This document shows, one piece after another, positions 1-7,037 of a stretch of DNA of 9,054 nucleotides. The stretch's first letter is position 1; each line of letters starts with the position of its first letter. The stretch is taken from the NCBI GenBank assembly GCA_013002925.1, contig JABDLQ010000263.1, positions 1 through 9,054 on the forward strand. Reading direction: 5' to 3'. The notes under the pieces are model-generated. The model was not told where the DNA came from, made no database searches, and saw nothing but the letters and a program-made list of their open reading frames with translations. Both the position numbers and the translations under genes were made by a program. This stretch comes from Gammaproteobacteria bacterium (GTDB lineage: Bacteria; Pseudomonadota; Gammaproteobacteria; Steroidobacterales; SZUA-146).

Positions 1-2030
1 GTGATCCGCGGCGACCGGCTGCCGGGAGAGCAAGAAAAATCATTCGTTCGGATCCTTCACGATTGCATTTTGTTGCGGGTACGCCGGATTCCCTTGGTAA
101 CCTGCGCCAGCGTTTTACTGATCGTCAGGGCGATGAAGATGCAGAGTATCGCCGCGAATTTCCCGCTTATGTGGCACGACAGGCAGCCGTCGTTCTTGAT
201 ATTGCCGAGCGTCGGCTTCAGGGCGGCCGCTACAAGGTACCCTTGCATGTTGCGGAGTCACTACGCACGCGCAGCAGTTTTATCCAGGACCTCAAAGAAG
301 TGGCTGCAACGCACGGCAAGACGCTGGCTCAGGCCCGGGAAGAAGCTGCCGAATATATGAAGGAAATGATTTCCATTCCGTCCACTTTCTGGCTGGATGT
401 TTATTCAAAATTCAACAATTTTTTGTTGGGTCTGGGATACGAGCGGCAAATCGTTGTAAACAGTCATGCCGTTGAAAAAATGCGGCATATGGTCAGGGAG
501 TATCCCTCAGTAATTTTGTGGACCCACAAAACTTATCTGGACGGGAGTGTCGTGCCCAAGGTGATGTACGACAACAATTTTCCGGTGCCGCATATGTTTG
601 GCGGCGCAAACATGAGTTTCGCCGGTCTCGGCTTCTTGTTGCGTAGATCCGGCGCCATTTTTATTCGGCGGAAATTTCAGGACAACCCCATCTACAAGCT
701 GACGCTGCGTCACTATATCGGCTACCTGATGGAAAAACGCTTCCCGATGAATTGGTCTTTTGAGGGGACCCGTTCGCGCATGGGCAAGCTCATGCCACCC
801 CGTTACGGGCTGTTGAAATACGTATTGGAAGCCTGTCAGGCCACCGATGCGGAAAACATTCACATTATTCCCGTGTCGGTCAGTTATGACCTGATTCGCG
901 ATGTTGAGGAATACGCAACCGAGCAGACTGGCCGCGGCAAGGGCGCAGAATCCCTGCGTTGGATGATCGGTTATATCCGCAGTCTTGCGCGCCCGATGGG
1001 CAAAGTCTACATGAACATCGGTGAGCCGGTTGTCCTGAACAAATCACCCGACCCGGATGACTCCCTGGCCTTGTCAAAAATCGCATTTCAGGTTGCGGTA
1101 GAAGCCAACCGGGTGACCCCGGTCACGTTTCCCTCGCTCGTGACAATCAGTTTGCTGGGTGCTGCGCCACAGGCATTGACCGAGGAAGAAGTCATCAAGG
1201 ATCTGAGTACACTGCTTGGCTACGCCGAGCAACGGAAGATTCGAATCTCGCCGGACTTTGACCGGTCTTATGCAGATCATATGGACGGACTCCTTGGCAT
1301 CATGATCAGGGAAGGCATGATCACACGTTACGATCAGGGTCCTGATGTGGTGTATGGCATTGCATCGGACCAACACCCCATTGCCAGCTACTATCGCAAT
1401 ACGGTCATCCATTTTTTTGTGAACAAGGCGATCGCGGAGCTGGCGCTGCTCAAAGTCAGCGAGGACAGCGGCATAAATGGCGCAGATGCAGTAGCAAGCT
1501 TCTGGACAGAAGTGGACAATTTGCGGGATTTATTCAAGTTTGAATTTTTCTACGCTCCGACAGAAGAGTTTCACCGGGAGATCCGGGAAGAACTACAGCG
1601 TTATCACAACGATTGGACGCAGATCGTCGGCCAGGGTAGTACCGCAATCCTGGCGTTGCTCAACACGATGACGCCGCTGGTTGCGCATGTCACCTTGCTG
1701 AGTTACATCGAAGCCTATTCGGTCGTCGCAATGTTGCTGTCGCGCATGCCTGCGACGCAAGGCTTGGAAGAACAGCGCTGCATTGACGAGGCGCTGAAAA
1801 TGGGTCGCCAGGCGCTGCTGCAGGGTCGCATCAGCAGCGAAGCATCGATTGGCAAACTGCTGTTTCGCAATGGATTCAAAGCTCTGCAACACAGGGGACT
1901 GACCGCAAATGGCGGTGCGGAAATGGCCGAACGGCGCGCGGCGATGGCGCGCGAGTTATTTGATCTGGGGCGGCGTGCGAGTGTCATCAAAGCCATGGTG
2001 GTGGCCAGCCGAGGTGCCGATGGACAGTAG
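1..2030 (+). CDS. PlsB-like glycerol-3-phosphate 1-O-acyltransferase (5' partial)
   Basis: This is a membrane-associated acyltransferase that would transfer a fatty acyl group to sn-glycerol-3-phosphate, the first step of phospholipid synthesis. The frame is open to the left edge (first full codon at 3). A TTG at 63 is possible but has no ribosome binding site and coding-like sequence continues upstream, so the true start is probably outside the window. Numbering from that TTG, all four GPAT motifs are present: HKTYLD (H155, D160; the HxxxxD catalytic pair), GAIFIRR (197-203), FEGTRSR (233-239) and IIPVSVSYD (268-276). The C-terminal ~380 residues resemble the helical C-terminal region of PlsB/GPAT proteins. 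At 675 or more residues it is closer to mycobacterial PlsB1-type proteins than to the ~807-residue E. coli PlsB. The stop (TAG, 2028-2030) overlaps the next gene. A substrate other than glycerol-3-phosphate cannot be excluded. Confidence 0.85.
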   Translation, partial: DPRRPAAGRARKIIRSDPSRLHFVAGTPDSLGNLRQRFTDRQGDEDAEYRREFPAYVARQAAVVLDIAERRLQGGRYKVPLHVAESLRTRSSFIQDLKEVAATHGKTLAQAREEAAEYMKEMISIPSTFWLDVYSKFNNFLLGLGYERQIVVNSHAVEKMRHMVREYPSVILWTHKTYLDGSVVPKVMYDNNFPVPHMFGGANMSFAGLGFLLRRSGAIFIRRKFQDNPIYKLTLRHYIGYLMEKRFPMNWSFEGTRSRMGKLMPPRYGLLKYVLEACQATDAENIHIIPVSVSYDLIRDVEEYATEQTGRGKGAESLRWMIGYIRSLARPMGKVYMNIGEPVVLNKSPDPDDSLALSKIAFQVAVEANRVTPVTFPSLVTISLLGAAPQALTEEEVIKDLSTLLGYAEQRKIRISPDFDRSYADHMDGLLGIMIREGMITRYDQGPDVVYGIASDQHPIASYYRNTVIHFFVNKAIAELALLKVSEDSGINGADAVASFWTEVDNLRDLFKFEFFYAPTEEFHREIREELQRYHNDWTQIVGQGSTAILALLNTMTPLVAHVTLLSYIEAYSVVAMLLSRMPATQGLEEQRCIDEALKMGRQALLQGRISSEASIGKLLFRNGFKALQHRGLTANGGAEMAERRAAMARELFDLGRRASVIKAMVVASRGADGQ

Positions 2031-2856
2031 TGACGGTACCTTTCAAACTGCCGGGCAGGAAATCTACTACCGATGTTGGCAGCCGCATGCGCGACCGCGC
2101 GCTGTAATTTTGCTGGTTCACGGGCTGGCCGAACACTGTGGTCGTTATGAGCCACTGGCCCGGCGCATGATGCAGGAGAATATCGCGGTGTGCGCGCTGG
2201 ATCTGCCCGGCCATGGGCAGTCTTCGGGTGCGCCGTGTCATATTCAGAAATTTGAACAGTTGCACAACAGTGTCAGCGAACTTCGTAACCGGCTCGCGCA
2301 ATGGTATCCGAAGGCTCCAGTGTTTTTACTGGGGCACAGCATGGGTGGACTGATCGCGACTGGAATCCTGCTGCGGCATCAAGACCGCTACGCAGGTTGT
2401 ATCCTCTCAGGGCCCGCCGTGCGAAGCCCGCTGCAGCCGCCATTACTGCAATTGCTGGTCGTACGCCTGTTGTCGGTCGTCGCTCCGCGTGCACGAGTCT
2501 TGGGCCTTGATCCTGCCGGGGTCAGTCGCGATCCTGCTGTAGTGAAAAACTACATTGCCGATCCGCTAAACTACAGTGGCAAAGTCACAGCACGCCTGGT
2601 GACCGAACTTTTTTCCCATATGCAGCAGGCGCTTGATGGTGCCCCGTCCATCACTCTGCCGCTGCTTATTCTCCATGGCGGTGCCGACAGCATGACTGCA
2701 CCGTCGGGCTCCACCCAACTGCACGACAGTGCCACCTCCAGTGACAAGACGCTGAAAATCTACGATGGTCTGTACCATGAAATATTTAATGAGCCGGAAG
2801 GGCCGCAAATTCTGAATGAAGTCGCACAGTGGATTATTGCGAGACTGCCATCCTGA
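2020..2856 (+). CDS. Alpha/beta hydrolase, monoacylglycerol lipase type (serine aminopeptidase S33 fold)
   Basis: A 278-residue serine hydrolase, probably a cytosolic lysophospholipase or monoacylglycerol lipase that releases a fatty acid from an acylglycerol. The ATG at 2020 is chosen because GAGG at 2011-2014 lies 5 nt upstream and the protein then begins just before the first beta strand. An open frame reaches back to 1909, but that part is out-of-frame acyltransferase sequence. The oxyanion-hole HG is at 34-35, DLPGHGQS at 61-68, the nucleophile elbow GHSMGG at 105-110 (S107), the acid in LHGGADSMTAP (D223), and the catalytic His in GLYHEIFNEP (H253), so the triad is complete. The spacing and GLYHEIFNEP-like end match the human MGLL/bacterial MGL family. 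There is no signal peptide. It overlaps the upstream acyltransferase by 11 nt, suggesting coupled translation and a shared role in acylglycerolipid turnover. The exact substrate is inferred. Confidence 0.88.
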   Translation: MDSSDGTFQTAGQEIYYRCWQPHARPRAVILLVHGLAEHCGRYEPLARRMMQENIAVCALDLPGHGQSSGAPCHIQKFEQLHNSVSELRNRLAQWYPKAPVFLLGHSMGGLIATGILLRHQDRYAGCILSGPAVRSPLQPPLLQLLVVRLLSVVAPRARVLGLDPAGVSRDPAVVKNYIADPLNYSGKVTARLVTELFSHMQQALDGAPSITLPLLILHGGADSMTAPSGSTQLHDSATSSDKTLKIYDGLYHEIFNEPEGPQILNEVAQWIIARLPS

Positions 2857-3131
2857 ATATAACGTGCAATCCGGAGCCACGGTCGACCCGGAATAGCGGG
2901 CCGAAAACTTCTTAATCCATCGAACTCAATCGCTGGTCTTACGATCAGCAATTTCCTGAGTTGCTGGCTGGCCTGCATAAACGCGAGATAACCCGACCGC
3001 TCTTGGTTGACATAAGTCTGCGCGCTGACATCTTGTAACGTAACTGAACCGTGTCGAAGTTTTTAACAGCATCCCCAGCAAACGATCTAGCTAACCACCT
3101 ATATCATTGTAATTAATCATATTTATTTTTC
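2857..3131. other. Intergenic region upstream of the PEP-CTERM gene
   Basis: I see no gene here. A weak hairpin lies at 2932-2937/2944-2949 (one G-T pair, no adequate T tract), so no convincing terminator follows the lipase gene. Two TGACAT copies (3008-3013 and 3026-3031, 18 bp apart) and a GTAAC tandem (3035-3044) lie about 100 bp upstream of the sigma-54-like promoter, where an enhancer-binding protein would be expected. From about 3100 to 3131 the sequence is strongly A/T-rich, compatible with an IHF-type bend, though I find no good IHF consensus. Confidence 0.4.
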
Positions 3132-3147
3132 TAGCACGTATTTTGCT
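3132..3147 (+). promoter_or_regulatory. Candidate sigma-54 (RpoN) -24/-12 promoter of the PEP-CTERM gene
   Basis: The sequence TAGCACG-tatt-TTGCT matches the sigma-54 consensus TGGCACG-N4-TTGCW at every position except one (A for G in the -24 GG pair). The -24 dinucleotide (3133-3134) and the -12 GC (3145-3146) are separated by exactly the 10 nt required. Transcription would start near 3157, giving a leader of about 55 nt. PEP-CTERM genes in several bacteria are known to depend on RpoN with the PrsK/PrsR two-component system, which fits the gene downstream. Confidence 0.65.
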
Positions 3148-3178
3148 TTGCTAAGTTAAAGTAGAAAATTTTAAAAGC

Positions 3179-3192
3179 ACCGCAAACGCGGT
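3179..3192 (+). other. Small leader hairpin before the ribosome binding site
   Basis: ACCGC (3179-3183) and GCGGT (3188-3192) pair around an AAAC tetraloop just downstream of the predicted transcription start. The strong Shine-Dalgarno GGGGGAA (3200-3206) follows and is left free. It may stabilise the mRNA 5' region. No function is shown. Confidence 0.35.
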
Positions 3193-3211
3193 CTCAATTG
3201 GGGGAAATAAA

Positions 3212-3757
3212 ATGTATAAGAAACTATTAGGCGTACTGTTCGTGGTTATGGCAGTCCCGGCCCTTGCGGTACCTGTCAGCTATCCTGATAGCAATGGGAC
3301 GGGCGATTTTTGGGATCGACCCATTGGCGCCGGTCCAGGCATTTCTGGTCTCGGTCCGGTCCAATATCACGTACAGGCTTTTTTTACTGACCTGGATGAC
3401 CTGTATGACATCAGCAGTGTTCAGGACTATGACGGTTACATCCACGTCTACGAAAACAATTTTGATCCGACTGATCAATTGAATGGATTGCTGGCAGGAG
3501 ATGACGATGGACCAGGCGGGATTGGTACTTCTGAGATTCTCGGACTTGCTCTGAGCGCAGGTGTACAGTACTACCTCATTACCAGCGCTTTTGCAGCCGG
3601 TGATGTGGGCAGTATGACCAACACAATTGCAGACCAAAGTGGTCTTGCAAACATTACGCTGGGTCTGATTCCTCCTCCTGCGGTCCCTGAGCCAGCCACC
3701 TTGCTGTTGATGGGTGTTGGCCTGGTTGGGATGGGTTTGCGCCGCCGCAAAGCCTAA
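3212..3757 (+). CDS. PEP-CTERM sorting domain protein, secreted
   Basis: A 181-residue exported protein of unknown specific function. The N terminus (MYKKLLGVLFVVMAVPALA) is a classic Sec signal peptide with likely cleavage after A19. The mature part is acidic and rich in Gly, Asp and Tyr, with a DGYIHVYENNFDP segment and GDDDGPGGIGTSEI, resembling beta-sandwich domains common in PEP-CTERM proteins. The C terminus has the whole sorting signal: VPEP (158-161), a hydrophobic segment (about 163-176) and the basic tail RRRKA (177-181). An exosortase is expected to cleave near the PEP motif during delivery to the cell surface, often in exopolysaccharide-producing bacteria. The ATG at 3212 has GGGGGAA 5 nt upstream. 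The gene has its own sigma-54-like promoter and terminator, so it is a monocistronic unit. No exosortase or polysaccharide genes are in the window. Confidence 0.92.
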   Translation: MYKKLLGVLFVVMAVPALAVPVSYPDSNGTGDFWDRPIGAGPGISGLGPVQYHVQAFFTDLDDLYDISSVQDYDGYIHVYENNFDPTDQLNGLLAGDDDGPGGIGTSEILGLALSAGVQYYLITSAFAAGDVGSMTNTIADQSGLANITLGLIPPPAVPEPATLLLMGVGLVGMGLRRRKA

Positions 3758-3786
3758 TGTAACAAACGACTCAACTGCTACTAAAG

Positions 3787-3813
3787 AAGAGCGCCTTGTG
3801 GCGCTCTTTTTTT
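3787..3813 (+). terminator. Intrinsic terminator after the PEP-CTERM gene
   Basis: AAGAGCGCC (3787-3795) and GGCGCTCTT (3800-3808) form a perfect 9-bp stem around a TTGT loop, with a T run from 3807 to 3813. It begins about 30 nt after the PEP-CTERM stop codon. A-rich sequence before the stem could extend it. Confidence 0.93.
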
Positions 3814-3900
3814 GCTTCAGCTTTTTGCAATCGAATGATCGCATGCGCAGCAAAATAAATTCTGTACTGGCATTTCGAAATTGCCCACACCCACACGGAT

Positions 3901-3938
3901 GCATCCGGGCATCCGGGCATCCGGGCATCCGGGCATCC
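3901..3938. repeat. Tandem repeat of 8-bp unit GCATCCGG (4.75 copies)
   Basis: Four perfect copies of GCATCCGG start at 3901, 3909, 3917 and 3925, followed by a partial GCATCC (3933-3938). With the bases just upstream the first copy forms a 12-bp palindrome, CGGATGCATCCG (3896-3907). It lies in non-coding DNA, so length changes by slippage would not alter a protein. Confidence 0.95.
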
Positions 3939-4399
3939 AATGTAACGGCAAACCCCTTGCGTTTAAAACCCGTCGCCAATGTCTAAAGTACTGGTTGTTG
4001 CTCCCACGGATAAATAGCAGCTGATCGCTCTGAATCGATTTTTTTTCGCGCTCGACTCAAAATAGTGTCCCACTCATCGCGGCACAAGCTTTATTCATCA
4101 ATAAAGCAGTCATTCCAGCCTACGTTCTCGTAAACACCGCACAGTAAGTTTTTTATAGCCGGCTTGTCTTTTCGACGAATTCGATACGAAATAGTGTGCG
4201 ACAAGCACAGGCGATAGCTATACTCAAGCATCGTGAGATCTTCGAAGCATTCTGAAAAAACGGGTAAAAGCCTCAACTTTGCCTGGGTATGTGGCCAATG
4301 TTGCTCTGCACCTGGTTCTCAAGAGAATCGGGACCTGCCGCAAATACGTTGTAGAATAGTCAGTCCGGGTCGGATCAATAGCTGCTGGAGTCAGGTTTA
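3939..4399. other. Gene-poor stretch before the TPR protein gene
   Basis: I see no convincing gene. It holds a run of eight T (4039-4046) after a weak imperfect stem, and a perfect hairpin at 4088-4107 listed separately. TAGAAT at 4352-4357 could be a -10 box for the downstream gene, but no matching -35 is visible. The ribosome binding site GGAG of that gene is at 4387-4390. Confidence 0.4.
4088..4107. repeat. Perfect 8-bp inverted repeat (hairpin)
   Basis: GCTTTATT (4088-4095) and AATAAAGC (4100-4107) form a perfect stem with a CATC loop. There is no T run on either strand, so it is not an ordinary intrinsic terminator. Its role is unknown. Confidence 0.6.
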
Positions 4400-6655
4400 G
4401 TGAGTTTTTACAGTGAACTCAAACGCCGAAACGTGTTCCGCGTTGTGGCTGCCTACCTGATTTTCGGGTGGTTACTGGCCCAGGTACTGGCGCTCGCTGC
4501 CGAGGCGTTTGAGGCTCCGGATTGGGTAATGAAAATGATCATTACCGTTTTGGTGCTGGGATTTTTTCCAACCGCAGTCTTTACCTGGGCGTTTGAGCTG
4601 ACGCCCGATGGTTTGCGCAGGGATGTTGATGTCAAGCATGGTCAACCTGTTGTTGCGGAAACCGGCCAAAAACTTAACGCCATTACTATAGCAGCCGCTG
4701 TGTGCGTCGGCGCTTTGATTCTTTGGCAGCAACTGAGTGGCCCTCCAGGGCAACCCGCCATGTTGCCATCCTCTCCACCGGTGACACAAGCAACGGATGG
4801 GACAAATAGTGTGGTGCAGGCATCCGCAACACTGACAGAGACAGCAACGCAGGAGTTTGGGGATACCACTGAAAAGTCTATTGCCGTGTTGCCATTTGCC
4901 AACATGACCAATATGCCCGAAAACCTGCCCTTCACAATCGGTATTCATGATGACCTGTTAACCAGCTTGTCAAAAATTCGGGCGCTGAAAGTGATCTCCC
5001 GAACCTCAGTTTTACAATACCGCGATACCATGAAGCCAATCGGTCAAATTGCGCAAGAGCTGGGTGTAAATACGATTCTGGAAGGGGGCGTACAACGGTA
5101 TGGCAACCAGATCCGCATCAATGTGCAGCTGATCGACGCTGCCACTGATGATCATCTGTGGGCGGAAAAATACGATCGTGAACTGACCGCCGCAAATATA
5201 TTTGAAATTCAAAGTGAAATTACTACCAAAATCGCGAGCATTCTGGAAGCAAGGCTGACACCGGCTGAAGCCGCTGGACTCATGCATGCCCCGACGATCA
5301 ATCTGGATGCCAACCAGGCGTACACGGCGGGTCGTCAACGCATGCTGAAGCGCACAGATGCATCGCTGCAAGCAGCGCTGGAACTCTTTCGGCGAGCAGC
5401 CCAACTGGATCCGAAGTATGCATTGGCCTATGTCGGACAAGCCGACGCTATCATGCTACTCAACGAATACGGTGATATGCCTGCAGGACGCTCAGCTACA
5501 GAAGGTGAAGCAATGGTCCGAAGGGCACTGGAACTTGATCCGATGCTTGCGGAGGCACACACTACCCTTGCCTACTACCAGACCAAACGCAGAAACTTCA
5601 CGGCCGCTGAAGAAGGATTTAAACGATCGCTTGAGCTGAACCCAAATTATGCAACGACGTATCACTGGTATGGTCTGTTATTGCGTAATTATCTGGGTCG
5701 TCCCGATGCCGCTGTAAAAATGCATCGCCTGGCCGCGCGACTGGATCCGTATTCCCCAATCATTCAGGTAAACCTGGCTCATTCTCTGTCTGCCAACGCA
5801 CAGTTTGTGGAAGCCCTGGCGCAATATCATTTTACTGCTGATCTTGACCCAGAGTTTCCGGGCGTCGCACCCGGCATCGTGCAGGCAAGCCGCGATCTCG
5901 GTCGCCTGGATGAAGTAATTATCTGGTTGAACAAAGCTATTGAACTAAACCCTGGTAATGTCTCTGAACGATTGTTTCTGTCGTTGTCCTATCTAGATCT
6001 TGGCGACCCCATGCGCGCCCGCAAAGAACTGGACAGAGCCATTGCGATGGCACCGGATCACGATATTCTGGGCCTGGGTCGCAACATGCTCGATATTTAC
6101 GAAGGAAATTTTGACGATGTGCTGGCACGACATGAAAGTGGCGAAGCCTCCTATGGCAGGAACGCCTGGGTCAAGGATAGTTATGGCTGGGTTTGTATGG
6201 TTACCGGAGACTATCAAACAGCAATCGACATTGAATACGAATTAAATCCCGGGGATGAACCCAAAACCATTACCGTAGCGCCTCATACGCTCAAAGGTGC
6301 AGTAAACCTTGCATGGTCCTTAAAGCAAACTGGCAACAACGAAAAAGCACAAGAGTTGATAGATCAGGCTCTGGCGATGAGTAAAGACATGGGCATGCTG
6401 GGTTATCGGGGTCTGACTTTTCATCTGGCCTACCTGCACGCGGTCAACGGAGACGTCGACGCTTCAGCTGAGGCATTCAAAAAGGCTGTGGATGCCGGTG
6501 TTCGCAGCGACTGGTGGACGATTCAGTATCTGCCCTATATGCAGCCGGTGCTTGAACATCCCGTTTTCCAATCTGCCTATCAATTGGTAATCGACGATAT
6601 CAACGCACAGCGTGCACGGCTGGAAAAACCCGAAAAGCAAGCGCCGGTCGGCTAG
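4400..6655 (+). CDS. Inner-membrane TolB-like / tetratricopeptide repeat protein
   Basis: A 751-residue protein without a known specific function. It opens with the motif SFYSELKRRNVFRV typical of a bacterial family of membrane-anchored TPR proteins. Hydrophobic segments lie at about 13-35, 44-66 (followed by FELTPDGLRRD) and 93-110. A low-complexity Pro/Thr/Ser linker (112-157) leads to a TolB-like N-terminal domain (about 158-285) beginning SIAVLPFANMT and containing ILEGGVQRYGNQIRINVQLID. From about 305 to 700 it is made of TPR-like helical pairs, seen as recurring A-x-LDP or LELNP turns at 335-339, 377-381, 411-415, 447-450, 481-484 and 515-518. These proteins probably work as scaffolds; the domain architecture resembles signalling proteins where the TolB-like/TPR part is joined to cyclase or DNA-binding modules, but no such module is present here. 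The start is GTG at 4400 with GGAG (4387-4390) 9 nt upstream. It stands alone, with gaps on both sides. Confidence 0.85.
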   Translation: MSFYSELKRRNVFRVVAAYLIFGWLLAQVLALAAEAFEAPDWVMKMIITVLVLGFFPTAVFTWAFELTPDGLRRDVDVKHGQPVVAETGQKLNAITIAAAVCVGALILWQQLSGPPGQPAMLPSSPPVTQATDGTNSVVQASATLTETATQEFGDTTEKSIAVLPFANMTNMPENLPFTIGIHDDLLTSLSKIRALKVISRTSVLQYRDTMKPIGQIAQELGVNTILEGGVQRYGNQIRINVQLIDAATDDHLWAEKYDRELTAANIFEIQSEITTKIASILEARLTPAEAAGLMHAPTINLDANQAYTAGRQRMLKRTDASLQAALELFRRAAQLDPKYALAYVGQADAIMLLNEYGDMPAGRSATEGEAMVRRALELDPMLAEAHTTLAYYQTKRRNFTAAEEGFKRSLELNPNYATTYHWYGLLLRNYLGRPDAAVKMHRLAARLDPYSPIIQVNLAHSLSANAQFVEALAQYHFTADLDPEFPGVAPGIVQASRDLGRLDEVIIWLNKAIELNPGNVSERLFLSLSYLDLGDPMRARKELDRAIAMAPDHDILGLGRNMLDIYEGNFDDVLARHESGEASYGRNAWVKDSYGWVCMVTGDYQTAIDIEYELNPGDEPKTITVAPHTLKGAVNLAWSLKQTGNNEKAQELIDQALAMSKDMGMLGYRGLTFHLAYLHAVNGDVDASAEAFKKAVDAGVRSDWWTIQYLPYMQPVLEHPVFQSAYQLVIDDINAQRARLEKPEKQAPVG

Positions 6656-6816
6656 TTGTGCGCATGTGATTACGAATGATTTAGTCTTCTGGTGTCATTC
6701 CAACATTTTCCGCAACCTGTCGTAAACAGGCAGAACATCACCATGCGCTATAGTCAATCGGGCTCCGGCCCTGCAATGATTCTGCGTTATCTCTGCAGTC
6801 GCCCCCTGCACTTAAC
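6656..6816. other. Intergenic region after the TPR protein gene
   Basis: I see no gene. Three short inverted repeats occur: GAATGA/TCATTC (6674-6679/6695-6700), CCTGT/ACAGG (6716-6720/6726-6730) and GGGC-TCCG-GCCC (6760-6771), the last with a UNCG-type tetraloop. None is followed by a T tract, so I do not call a terminator, and read-through into selD is possible. Confidence 0.4.
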
Positions 6817-6825
6817 TGGTATAAT
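6817..6825 (+). promoter_or_regulatory. Extended -10 promoter upstream of selD
   Basis: TGGTATAAT is a perfect sigma-70 -10 box (TATAAT, 6820-6825) with the TGn extension (6817-6819). The expected -35 position (6797-6802) has no good match, which an extended -10 can tolerate. Transcription would start near 6832, leaving a leader of about 205 nt before the selD start at 7038. Confidence 0.55.
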
Positions 6826-6847
6826 GGCGTGAGTTGTATTGCAGTGC

Positions 6848-6990
6848 TCAATACTCAGGCAATATTGATTTGATCCATAATAGCGGTTGCGGGAATTGCA
6901 CCGACCCTGTTGATACAAATTCCCGGCGGCACAGCCCGAGTTGTGCACATATCACAAAGAATGGCCCGGTTATGAGTCTGTGTGAACCGG
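6848..6990 (+). promoter_or_regulatory. Structured 5' leader of selD (candidate regulatory RNA)
   Basis: Four successive inverted repeats lie between the extended -10 promoter and the selD start: TCAATA/TATTGA (6848-6853/6863-6868), CGGGAATT/AATTCCCG (6890-6897/6918-6925, perfect 8 bp, 20-nt loop), GCACA/TGTGC (6929-6933/6942-6946) and CCGGTT/AACCGG (6966-6971/6985-6990). No T tract follows, so it is not a standard terminator-type attenuator. I recognise no known riboswitch. Any regulatory role is inference. Confidence 0.3.
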
Positions 6991-7037
6991 ACTGACAGGC
7001 AATGAACACCTTCATCATTAGCAGCGAGACATCATCC

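Noticed and set aside
1909..2019. N-terminal extension of the lipase by 37 codons
   Set aside because: It is out-of-frame acyltransferase sequence; the ATG at 2020 has a good ribosome binding site and the family length.
3714..3986. Plus-strand open frame across the PEP-CTERM end, terminator and tandem repeat
   Set aside because: It runs through the terminator and repeat in another frame and has no protein-like features.
4022..4046. Stem followed by eight T, possible terminator
   Set aside because: The stem is only 5 bp with a G-T pair, and no supported gene ends just before it.
4091..4276. Minus-strand open frame of 61 codons in the gene-poor gap
   Set aside because: It starts with TTG without a ribosome binding site, resembles no family I know, and is of a length expected by chance.
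4290..4310. Possible sigma-54 promoter (GTGGCC...TTGCT) before the TPR gene
   Set aside because: The GG and GC dinucleotides are 8 nt apart instead of 10.
6961..6995. Two mini ORFs joined by ATGA (4 and 7 codons) before selD
   Set aside because: Both are very short with poor ribosome binding sites; no composition bias pointing to a leader peptide.
6972..7001. ATG at 6972 in frame with selD through a TGA at 6993-6995, suggesting a Sec-containing extended SelD or selenium-sensing leader peptide
   Set aside because: An in-frame stop before an ORF is expected, no SECIS-like stem-loop follows the TGA, and the extension lies outside the conserved SelD N terminus.
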